From positions 1 to 64,000 of the forward strand of contig NZ_LRPB01000001.1 of NCBI RefSeq assembly GCF_001592945.1: a DNA stretch of 64,000 nt. The letters run 5' to 3'. Below are positions 8,576 to 16,341 of the stretch, in pieces. The stretch's first letter is position 1; each line of letters opens with the position of its first letter. A program made the translations under genes and the position numbers. Under the pieces are notes generated by a model. That model did no database searches. It was not told where the DNA came from and worked only from the letters and a program-made list of their open reading frames with translations. The DNA comes from Roseivirga seohaensis. GTDB taxonomy: Bacteria > Bacteroidota > Bacteroidia > Cytophagales > Cyclobacteriaceae.

Positions 8576-10795
8576 ATGGCATCCTTCTTCAATCGATTAC
8601 GGTCAGTAAATCAATTACCAAAAGGCTCAAACTTATCTCAAACCCAACTCTTTATACGAGGCGCTTTTTACGGATTACTCCTGCTTTCACTGTCGTTCAT
8701 GGTTATTGGTGGCCTATTTTTCAGAAATGGAATTTCGCCTTACCTGCAAATTCCAGTCTATATCATTGCTGGAATTTTAGGATTCTACCTTTTCCGATGG
8801 GTAGGCTCCGCTTTACACTTAATCGTGAAAGGTATTCCTACAATTGCCATTTCTTTGATTTTAGCCACCCTACTTACTTTTCACTTGGCCGATTACATGC
8901 GTTTTAGCTGGCCCGGAGCCTTGGTGCAAAATTCATTGATCATTGCCATTTTTGCCATGGTGCTTTTAGCGGGTTCGTTAATGAACCTCGTCCGAGGCAA
9001 CCGTAACAAAGGTCTATATAGCCTTTTCGTCATAATTGCGCTGGCCATTATTGCTTATCCTGTCTACTTATTAATGGACGAAGGCTCGAACCCTCACCCT
9101 ATAGACTTTGAGCAAACGAAAGTTCCTTTACTTTCAGAAATGGGAATTACTAACCCGGGAGAAAAAGGCACTTATGATTTCGATTATTTCACTTACGGAA
9201 ACGGAACAGATGAGCGCAGGCCAGAATATGCGGAAGAAGTAAAATACAAAACAGAGACGGTTGATGCTTCGCTCATAATTCCAGAGTGGAAAGGAAAAAA
9301 AGCGAAATGGAGAAAGCGTTATTGGGGTTTTGGAATGAAGGAATTCCCCATCAATGGCCGCACATGGATGCCGAAAAAGAAAGGTAAGCTGCCTCTGGTT
9401 TTAATCGTTCACGGAAACCATGGCATGGAACATTACTCAGACCCTGGTTATGCTTATTTGGGTGAATTATTGGCCAGCAAAGGATTTATCACGGTTTCTG
9501 TAGATGAGAATTTCATCAACGGCACCTGGTCGGGTGATTTTGGAGGGAAAGAAATGCCAGCCAGGGCATGGTTGCTTTTGAAACACCTCAGCCAATGGAG
9601 GGCCTGGAACAGTAACGAAGCTTCTGACTTTTTCGAAAAAATCGACATGGACAACATCGTACTCATGGGCCACTCACGTGGTGGAGAGGCCGTTTCGATT
9701 GCTGCGGCTTACAACAAACTGAGTCACTTCCCAGATAACGCTTTGGTTGAATTCGATTTCAATTTTGGCATACAAGGTATTGTTGCCATTGCCCCTACCG
9801 ATGCCCGCTATTTTAGAAGGTTGGATTTAGAAAACATCAACTTCCTTTCAATTCAAGGCGCTTATGATGCAGATGAAGCCAGTTTCTTTGGACTTCGTCA
9901 GTACCAACGCATTAGCTACACGGATTCTATTCATCGTATAAAAGTGGGTTTATATGCCAATCAGGCCAACCACGGTCAGTTCAACTCCATTTGGGGAAGA
10001 CATGATTTTGGAGGAACTTCCAGCTGGTTTATGAATACGGCACCGCTCATTACGGGTGAAGAACAACGTCAAATTGCTAAAACCTATATTGGCGCGTTCA
10101 CAGAATATGTTTTCAACCAAAAAACTGAATACGCTCCGCTATTTAATAATAGTGCGACTGCGAAAGACTGGTTGCCCGAAGTCGTTTATGTCAACAATTT
10201 TCAGGCTTCGGAAAACCAGATTTTGGTAGACTATGAAGAAGACATTGTTATGACTACGACCAAGAATGATATAGCTACTATTTCGGCTCAAAACTTAGAC
10301 GTTTGGTACGAGCAAGATTTGAAAATGCGAGACAATGGTTTGCAAGGCACCAACGCAGCCATTATTGGTTGGAACAATGATTCTTGTACTGTTGAAAAGA
10401 GCTATACACTTAGCTTCAATGAACCAGTGTCGCTTGACTCCACTTCCACTTTGCTATTCTCATTTGCCCGGGCCGATGATAGCAAAATCAAAATGGAAGA
10501 TAATGATGAGCTGAATTTCACCATTGAGCTTTTCAGCCAAAATGGAGATATGGTTTCTACTACACTTTCGGAACATAAAAAAATAGCACCAAAGATTAAG
10601 GTCAAATACATGAAGTTTAGGGCAATGAACGGCAGCTTTGGTAATAATTGGGAACTGGCCATGGAAACTTTCGAAATTCCTTTCTCAGACTTCTCCAACC
10701 TTGGTGATTTTGAATGGAGCAGCTTAAGACTGGTTTTCGATCAATCGTCTAAAGGCGTAATTGCAGTGGATAATATTGGTTACAGGGATAAATGA
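8576..10795 (+). CDS. Membrane-anchored alpha/beta hydrolase
   Basis: A 739-residue protein of unusual build. Residues about 30-170 form five hydrophobic membrane spans. An alpha/beta-hydrolase domain follows (about 240-530): VLIVHGNHG gives the oxyanion strand and LMGHSRGGEA the nucleophile elbow with Ser367; a candidate catalytic His lies in NQANHGQF. The last 200 residues form a beta-rich domain resembling a carbohydrate-binding or jelly-roll module (WNNDSC... to VDNIGYRDK). It is probably an inner-membrane enzyme with an exposed esterase or lipase-like domain. The substrate is unknown. It stands alone between two short gaps. Confidence 0.75.
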   Translation: MASFFNRLRSVNQLPKGSNLSQTQLFIRGAFYGLLLLSLSFMVIGGLFFRNGISPYLQIPVYIIAGILGFYLFRWVGSALHLIVKGIPTIAISLILATLLTFHLADYMRFSWPGALVQNSLIIAIFAMVLLAGSLMNLVRGNRNKGLYSLFVIIALAIIAYPVYLLMDEGSNPHPIDFEQTKVPLLSEMGITNPGEKGTYDFDYFTYGNGTDERRPEYAEEVKYKTETVDASLIIPEWKGKKAKWRKRYWGFGMKEFPINGRTWMPKKKGKLPLVLIVHGNHGMEHYSDPGYAYLGELLASKGFITVSVDENFINGTWSGDFGGKEMPARAWLLLKHLSQWRAWNSNEASDFFEKIDMDNIVLMGHSRGGEAVSIAAAYNKLSHFPDNALVEFDFNFGIQGIVAIAPTDARYFRRLDLENINFLSIQGAYDADEASFFGLRQYQRISYTDSIHRIKVGLYANQANHGQFNSIWGRHDFGGTSSWFMNTAPLITGEEQRQIAKTYIGAFTEYVFNQKTEYAPLFNNSATAKDWLPEVVYVNNFQASENQILVDYEEDIVMTTTKNDIATISAQNLDVWYEQDLKMRDNGLQGTNAAIIGWNNDSCTVEKSYTLSFNEPVSLDSTSTLLFSFARADDSKIKMEDNDELNFTIELFSQNGDMVSTTLSEHKKIAPKIKVKYMKFRAMNGSFGNNWELAMETFEIPFSDFSNLGDFEWSSLRLVFDQSSKGVIAVDNIGYRDK

Positions 10796-10890
10796 AAGAA
10801 TGAATGAATGGTTTAAGGGATAAATGAACTAGGGGATTAAGGAAAGAATGGAGGAATTAATACATCAGGCAGTTAATGAGTTGGGGAAAT
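10796..10890 (+). repeat. Degenerate AATGA/GAATG low-complexity tract
   Basis: Directly after the hydrolase stop codon the sequence is built from degenerate AATGA, GAATG, GGATAAATGA and TTAATGA words with almost no C. A similar tract in opposite orientation lies at 11530-11640. No open frame or hairpin is apparent. Confidence 0.5.
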
Positions 10891-10928
10891 GAATTAAATT
10901 CGCCCAAATAATATAACCTGATTTCAAC

Positions 10929-11516
10929 ATGAAATTAATCTTAACCCTAGGGTTTATGCTAATCCTGAATCTAGGCTTTAGTCAAAATGTAATAGAGTGG
11001 AGCCCAGAGTATAAGTTGAAGTTAACAGATTTTAAATCGCCAGAAACAGAAATCAATAATCAACTTAGTGGTTACACGTTATTCCCTGGTACGAATATCG
11101 ATTTTTCTTTTCAGATGAGTTCTTATGCTTTTATGTTTAAGAAGAACTTCAACGATAAAGTGAGTACTACTTTCAATAGAGACTTAGGTGCAATTATAGC
11201 TCCCGATTCAACTATTGCAAACCAACTAGTGGAGTTTGGGCAATATAGCTTTGACTTAACCGAACTCTACTCCAGGAAGTTTAGAAAGGAGATTTATGAA
11301 AACAAAGGTGCTTTCTCCGATATCAGCTTTTATCAACCTATTCTTAAAAAACTTCAGCTAGAAATGGATGCTGAAAACTCTAGAATGTTAAAATCCACAG
11401 AGTTTGGTAAGGATTTAGAATTGTTAAAAATAGAACATAAGAAAGTGTTGCTCGAAATTGAGTCATTCGCTGATTTTTGCAAGGAATGCAAACCTCCAAA
11501 AAAGAGAAAGAAATAA
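10929..11516 (+). CDS. Hypothetical secreted protein
   Basis: A 195-residue protein that I do not recognise. It begins with a clear signal peptide (MKLILTLGFMLILNLGFSQ, cut after SQ as usual in Bacteroidota) and the mature part opens with WSPEYKLKLTDFKSPE, which loosely recalls the Trp...Leu-x-x-x-Asp-Phe start of DUF922-like proteins, not enough to assign it. The rest is mixed helix, with a CKEC pair and a very basic PPKKRKK tail at the C-terminus. It lies alone between two low-complexity tracts of opposite orientation. Codon use is similar to its neighbours. Confidence 0.65.
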   Translation: MKLILTLGFMLILNLGFSQNVIEWSPEYKLKLTDFKSPETEINNQLSGYTLFPGTNIDFSFQMSSYAFMFKKNFNDKVSTTFNRDLGAIIAPDSTIANQLVEFGQYSFDLTELYSRKFRKEIYENKGAFSDISFYQPILKKLQLEMDAENSRMLKSTEFGKDLELLKIEHKKVLLEIESFADFCKECKPPKKRKK

Positions 11517-11529
11517 AGGAACAGATTCG

Positions 11530-11640
11530 GTTTTACACCTTAACCCATTCCTTCACTTCTCTTCTCATTCCAACATTAATTCATTATTTCCTTCTTTTAT
11601 TAATTCACTCATTCTCTCATTAGCTTACTCACTTCTCAAT
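11530..11640 (-). repeat. Degenerate TCATT/ATTCA tract (inverse of 10796-10890)
   Basis: Read on the minus strand this is again AATGAG, GAATGA, GTGAATTAAT and AATGAATTAATG words, starting within the last codons and stop of the permease gene. It mirrors the tract after the hydrolase gene, so both tracts trail the 3' end of a gene in that gene's sense orientation. Confidence 0.5.
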
Positions 11641-13991
11641 GATTTTACTGGGTTTGCCAAAGCTGCTCTTCTGGCTTGGTTAATGACTACTGCCAAAGCA
11701 AACAACAAGGCCACCACTCCGGTCAATACAAAAATCCACCAATCAATTGAAGTTCGAATTGGATAGCGCTGCAAATAACTATCGAGCAAGAAATAAGCAA
11801 CAGGAGCCGCTACAGCAAAAGCAATAAGCACAAGCTTAGCAAAGTCGATAGACATCAATCCAACTAAATTACCCACCGAAGCACCTAAAACCTTTCTGAT
11901 TCCAATTTCTTTAATGCGCTGTTCGGCAGTGTAGGAAGCCAATCCGAAAAGGCCAAGGCCTGTGATGAAAATTGTGAGACCCGCAAAAAGCATAGAAAGC
12001 TCTCTTGTGAGGTTGATTTCCGTATACTTTCTTTCAAAATCTACATCTACAAAACGTGATTCAAATGGGTAGGCAGGGTTGTGCTTTTCAAAAATCTCTT
12101 GCACTGTATTCATCGTTCCTGATAAATCATTGGTGGCACTTAACCGAACAGTTATGGCGCTAATCCATTCAGGATCCATTACCATGAACAATGGCCGCAC
12201 CTCATCATAAGGTGAACCCATTAATACATTGTCAATTACCCCAATCAAGGTTCTTTTTCCACCCCATAAATCTAATTGTGTTCCAATAGGATCTTCAAGC
12301 TCCATCAAATCAAGTGCTGCTTTATTAACGATAATGGCGCTAGAGTCTGACGCAAACTCTCTCGAGAAATCTCTTCCATAAAGCATTTCGGCACCTATGG
12401 TTTTTGCATAATCATATTCCGTGGCAATGGTTACAAAAATCACCCTTTGACTTTCTGGTTTTCCCGGCCAACCTAAAAAGTTGTTTGAATTTATACTGGT
12501 TACATCACTATTTGAACGTGTAATGGACTCCACAACTCCAGAGGCCAACAAATCATTTTTCAGCACATCATAATTTTCTGCTAGGGCATCGGTATAAGGC
12601 ACGGTAATTAGCCCTTCTTGATTGTAGCCCAAATCTCTATTCTTTGCCAAGTCAATCTGCTTTACAATTACAATGGTGCTGATGACCAAAATTACCGCAA
12701 AACCAAACTGCAGCATTACCAAAACCTTTCGTGGTGTGTTGGCATTCTTCCCAATATTCACTTTCCCTTTTAAGGTTTTAACAGGGTTGAAAGAAGATAA
12801 ATATAAGGAGGGGTAACTTCCTGAAATCACACCAGTAAGAAATATTATGGCCAATGCAAAAAGCCAAAACTCTGAAGAAGCATAATCGATTGAAAGTTTC
12901 AGGTCGACCAAATTATTATAGGCAGGCAAGGCTAATTGCACTAAGAAAAGCGCCAACACGAAGGAGATCAATGAAATAACAAGCGATTCTCCATAAAACT
13001 GAAAAATCAGTTGCGATCGGGTGGAACCCAAGCTTTTCCGCACCCCAACTTCTTTTGCTCTTCTTTCGGAACGAGCAGTAGCCAAATTCATGAAGTTAAT
13101 GCAAGCGATAATAATGATGAACAATGCGATCACCGTAAACAAAGTCACGTATTCGTGCATTCCACCCGATTCTTTCCCATTTTCGAAACTTGTGTGTAGC
13201 CTCCAGCGCAACATTGGGTGAAGAAAAAACGCACGGGGCATGTCGTCTTGTCCGTTTTCGGTGAGAATATCTTTAATACTGGCCTCCACTTTATCTTCAG
13301 AAGCAGCGTCTGTCAGTTCCACATATACCTGAAAAGAATAGTTTCCCCAGTTGGTTGTATTATTCCTTACCCATTCTTCTATGGCTTCTCTATGTTTCCA
13401 TGGAATAATGTAATCGAATTGAAAGGAAGAGTTTTGAGGAACATCTTTAAACACCCCAGTTACTTTTAATGTACTGGCATCGTCTAACCGCACTAATTCT
13501 CCAATTGGGTCTGCACCTTTAAATAGCAGGTCCGACAGCTTTTCTGAAATTACTATAGAAGCAGGTTCATCCAAAACCTCAGTGCGATCACCCATGACCA
13601 TTGGGAATTCGAACATTTCTAGAAATTCATTACTAGCGAAATAGCCACGCTGCATTAATCGGGTTTCGCCTACAGTCAAAAGCCTATTGCCTCCCCAGCC
13701 AGTAACTGCCGAATTAACAATATTAGCGTCCGCATTTTTCATGGCCTCATAGGTAGGCAATGGCACCGAGTTCCAACTATTGATGGTTCCGTTGAAATCG
13801 GCATTGACCCAAACCTGATAAAGGCGATCTGCTTTAGGAATGAATTTATTGAACGAGGTTTGGTTTTTCACCCAAAGTAGAATGAGAATGCTACAGGCAA
13901 TACCAATTGAAAGACCAGAAATATTAATAAATGAGTAGAGGCTATTCCTACGCAAATTGCGCAGGGTAACCAAAATGAAGTTTTTGAGCAT
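11625..13991 (-). CDS. ABC transporter permease, two-FtsX/MacB-domain type
   Basis: A 788-residue permease in the large Bacteroidota family with two MacB-type periplasmic domains and two FtsX domains. The first membrane helix is at about 20-45; a periplasmic domain runs to about 275; the first FtsX block contains CINFMNLATARSERRAKEVGVRKSLGS; a second periplasmic domain and a second FtsX block (GLASYTAEQRIKEIGIRKVLGAS) follow. Such proteins act as mechanotransmission permeases in export of peptides, lipids or antibiotics, working with a MacB-type ATPase. None is encoded in this window. I start at MLKNFILVTLRNLRR; the upstream ATG adds 32 unlikely residues. Confidence 0.87.
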   Translation of the reverse strand: MLKNFILVTLRNLRRNSLYSFINISGLSIGIACSILILLWVKNQTSFNKFIPKADRLYQVWVNADFNGTINSWNSVPLPTYEAMKNADANIVNSAVTGWGGNRLLTVGETRLMQRGYFASNEFLEMFEFPMVMGDRTEVLDEPASIVISEKLSDLLFKGADPIGELVRLDDASTLKVTGVFKDVPQNSSFQFDYIIPWKHREAIEEWVRNNTTNWGNYSFQVYVELTDAASEDKVEASIKDILTENGQDDMPRAFFLHPMLRWRLHTSFENGKESGGMHEYVTLFTVIALFIIIIACINFMNLATARSERRAKEVGVRKSLGSTRSQLIFQFYGESLVISLISFVLALFLVQLALPAYNNLVDLKLSIDYASSEFWLFALAIIFLTGVISGSYPSLYLSSFNPVKTLKGKVNIGKNANTPRKVLVMLQFGFAVILVISTIVIVKQIDLAKNRDLGYNQEGLITVPYTDALAENYDVLKNDLLASGVVESITRSNSDVTSINSNNFLGWPGKPESQRVIFVTIATEYDYAKTIGAEMLYGRDFSREFASDSSAIIVNKAALDLMELEDPIGTQLDLWGGKRTLIGVIDNVLMGSPYDEVRPLFMVMDPEWISAITVRLSATNDLSGTMNTVQEIFEKHNPAYPFESRFVDVDFERKYTEINLTRELSMLFAGLTIFITGLGLFGLASYTAEQRIKEIGIRKVLGASVGNLVGLMSIDFAKLVLIAFAVAAPVAYFLLDSYLQRYPIRTSIDWWIFVLTGVVALLFALAVVINQARRAALANPVKSLRSE

Positions 13992-14153
13992 TTTGACCGT
14001 TGTTTTGAGGTAATGTTTGTTTAAAGACTTAAAAAGTAAGTGAGCGTTACACTTGGTCTTTATTTTTTTTGAAAATCGCCCAACCAAAGCGATTAAAATA
14101 AGAATTGAACCAACAATCCTTATTATCAGATTGTTGATTCAAATAATTTGATA

Positions 14154-15095
14154 TTAGTCCCTCACTGCAGCTCTACCTGAGCCTGAGCTAATTTTAACTA
14201 ATATGTTTTTGTTTCCTACTTTGGCTTCTTTCACGTAGCGTCTTCCTTTTTCAGAAGTTCTATCGAAGCTAAAAGGTGCTTGAATACTATTTTTGGAAGA
14301 AGCTTCCATTATAAATTCACCTGCAATTTGGCTACCATTGAAATCCAGTGTAGCATTTCCCGATCCTGTTCCAAGAGTTAAATCATAATCTAAAGCCGAA
14401 GAAAGTTCAACCTCTACATTACCAGAACCTGTGCTAAAGCGAGAAGCACCTTTGATCGCAGCACCTTCTACAATCACATTACCGCTACCCGAACTCATTT
14501 TAAATACCCCCGAAACATCTCTTAATCGAACATTTCCAGAACCAGTATTCATATCAGAATCACCTTCAGACCTGTCGACTCTAATGTTTCCAGAGCCTGT
14601 ATTTCCATTGTGGGTGCCTTTGATATTTGAAAATTCCAGATTGCCAGAACCGGTATTTGAAGAAACTGTACCCTCCAAATCGCTGATGTTTATATTGCCT
14701 GAACCAGACTTGGCCGTTACGTTAATGTTCACGCCCGAAACTTCTATGTTTCCAGAGCCTGTTTTGAAATTCAAGTCAATTCCATTCGGAACCTCCAAAG
14801 TCCATCTAGCGTACCCTCTGTTCCAACGGCTTCTTTCAAATTTCTCTTCCACTCTTAAAGAAGATCCGTTTTGCTCGAAAATGGGCTTATAAATATCTTC
14901 ATCGAAAGTGTATTCCACAGTAACGGTAACTTCATTATTGTCGCTTCTTTTTATGGTTCCATTTCCTGAGGCGGTAGAAAGGTTAACATTTTCAATTCCT
15001 GAAAAAGTTTTAGTGATTCTTTCTTGACCATAAGCCGCTGTAGTAAATACTAAAGCCAAAAAAGCTAAAATTGAGATTTTAAGTGATTTCATCAT
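14154..15095 (-). CDS. GSGN-repeat cell-surface protein (DUF4097/DUF2807-like)
   Basis: A 313-residue exported protein. A signal peptide (MMKSLKISILAFLALVFTTAAYGQ) is followed by about ten beta-strand repeats, each centred on a TGSGN or SGSGN turn spaced some 18-25 residues apart, the last being SSGSGR at the C-terminus. This pattern is seen in DUF4097/DUF2807 (head GIN-domain, putative auto-transporter adhesin) proteins, which fold as a right-handed beta helix. It is probably periplasmic or outer-membrane associated. The FtsX/MacB permease follows after 160 bp on the same strand, and in other Bacteroidota such proteins often accompany envelope-stress or export loci; the role here is inference. 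Confidence 0.82.
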   Translation of the reverse strand: MMKSLKISILAFLALVFTTAAYGQERITKTFSGIENVNLSTASGNGTIKRSDNNEVTVTVEYTFDEDIYKPIFEQNGSSLRVEEKFERSRWNRGYARWTLEVPNGIDLNFKTGSGNIEVSGVNINVTAKSGSGNINISDLEGTVSSNTGSGNLEFSNIKGTHNGNTGSGNIRVDRSEGDSDMNTGSGNVRLRDVSGVFKMSSGSGNVIVEGAAIKGASRFSTGSGNVEVELSSALDYDLTLGTGSGNATLDFNGSQIAGEFIMEASSKNSIQAPFSFDRTSEKGRRYVKEAKVGNKNILVKISSGSGRAAVRD

Positions 15096-15165
15096 GTTTG
15101 TTGTTTGAGTTTTCCGAAAGACTACCTACTTATATGTGGGGTTGCACGAGATTAAAAAAATGATT

Positions 15166-15202
15166 CAAAAAAAATGAGACCACCCTATTGAGCGATCTCA
15201 TT
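15166..15202 (-). terminator. Rho-independent terminator after the 332-aa membrane protein
   Basis: On the minus strand AATGAGA...TCTCATT forms a 7-bp stem with a long loop followed by eight T. It is about 30 bp past the stop codon and isolates this gene from the GSGN-repeat gene. Confidence 0.55.
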
Positions 15203-15230
15203 CTACATTGACCTGTATATTTTGAGTTAA

Positions 15231-16229
15231 TTACTTGGCAGGGGCCGGAGCCACTTGTGAAGGAGCAGGAGTTGGTGGCACCGTTATAATTTGACCTAAG
15301 GCCGCGTCCACCTGATCTAAAACACTTTGAGGTACTTTATTAGCGATTAAAGTGGCTTTTAAAGCCAAAAGATTTTGTGCCGAAGTTGTCTTTAGTTGTT
15401 GCTCATTGGCCTGATTTTGCAAATCGAACTCTTGCTTTTTTTGAGCGATCATTTGATTGGCTGATCCTGTAAAAATAGATTCAACCGCAGAAATCAATCG
15501 GTTTAAAATTCGGTAAACCAAGCTAGCAGAAAAACCACCCAAAATGGCCAAAATTGGTTTCAGTAAATAAGTAGCTGAATCTAATGCCATTGTTGAATCC
15601 TTGGTTTGCTCATTTGGCCCAATAAACACTACGAATAACTCTGAAAGTAAAATACCAGCTACAATTCCCAGTACATATCTTGACCAATAAGTTGATGAAT
15701 ACTTGGTATCGAAGGTGCCTGCGCTGATGTAATTGTTCATTTCAAACAAGGCATAAAAGCCTGCCCCTACACTTGCCGCAGACATTAGAAATAAAAATCG
15801 TACAGCCTGACTCCAGCCCCCGCCTTGTAACATGCTCATTTGAATGTTATCGATGCTCACTAACCCAGACAAACTAGTGAGAATGAGGGATATCAGCGAA
15901 AGAATACAGAGCACCATAAACTGCCTTACAATGGGCAAAGGACCTAAAAACTTAAAGCGGTTGATGGAAGCTTTATTCTTAGCAAACAAAATTAAAGTAC
16001 CGGGCAAAGCAGGCTTCACCTGTTCGGCCAAATAGTTATAGACTCCTATTAGCGTGGCACTATCTAAAGTCTTCTCATCTTGTTCTAATGGTGCTACCTG
16101 TTGCACATCGATTTGCTTGCCATTCTTCAAAACATAGTCGAACATTATTCGGCATTCATGATAAATTGAGCCTTTGAGGGTTTCGTTTTGGGGTACTGGA
16201 ATGTCAGTAGATGGTTTTTCTGGTTCCAT
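15231..16229 (-). CDS. Hypothetical multi-span membrane protein with coiled-coil tail
   Basis: I do not recognise this 332-residue protein. Residues 1-95 are soluble and include a Tyr/Cys/Asp-rich segment (YHECRIMFDYVLKNGK); four hydrophobic spans follow at about 103-125, 140-163, 183-207 and 223-243; the C-terminus has a Gln/Asn-rich likely coiled coil (about 255-290), a small helical part and a Pro/Ala-rich end (PPTPAPSQVAPAPAK). The acidic-proline N-terminus and coiled tail suggest an inner-membrane scaffold or sensor rather than a transporter, but that is inference. It is apparently monocistronic, with its own terminator. Confidence 0.6.
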   Translation of the reverse strand: MEPEKPSTDIPVPQNETLKGSIYHECRIMFDYVLKNGKQIDVQQVAPLEQDEKTLDSATLIGVYNYLAEQVKPALPGTLILFAKNKASINRFKFLGPLPIVRQFMVLCILSLISLILTSLSGLVSIDNIQMSMLQGGGWSQAVRFLFLMSAASVGAGFYALFEMNNYISAGTFDTKYSSTYWSRYVLGIVAGILLSELFVVFIGPNEQTKDSTMALDSATYLLKPILAILGGFSASLVYRILNRLISAVESIFTGSANQMIAQKKQEFDLQNQANEQQLKTTSAQNLLALKATLIANKVPQSVLDQVDAALGQIITVPPTPAPSQVAPAPAK

Positions 16230-16341
16230 GGTTTTGGTTTTAGATTTGGTTGATTCTATAAATATAGAACATTAAACAATTCTACATATTATTATTCTGA
16301 CCAAACATTAGAATAAAAAACCAAAATATGTATTTCAACCC

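Noticed and set aside
11458-11766. Plus-strand frame of 102 codons
   Set aside because: It runs out of the secreted-protein gene, through the low-complexity tract and into the end of the permease gene on the other strand; composition is low-complexity.
14431-14892. 153-codon frame on the plus strand
   Set aside because: It is antisense to the GSGN-repeat gene and its regular Pro/Glu/Leu pattern is the mirror of the repeated TGSGN codons.
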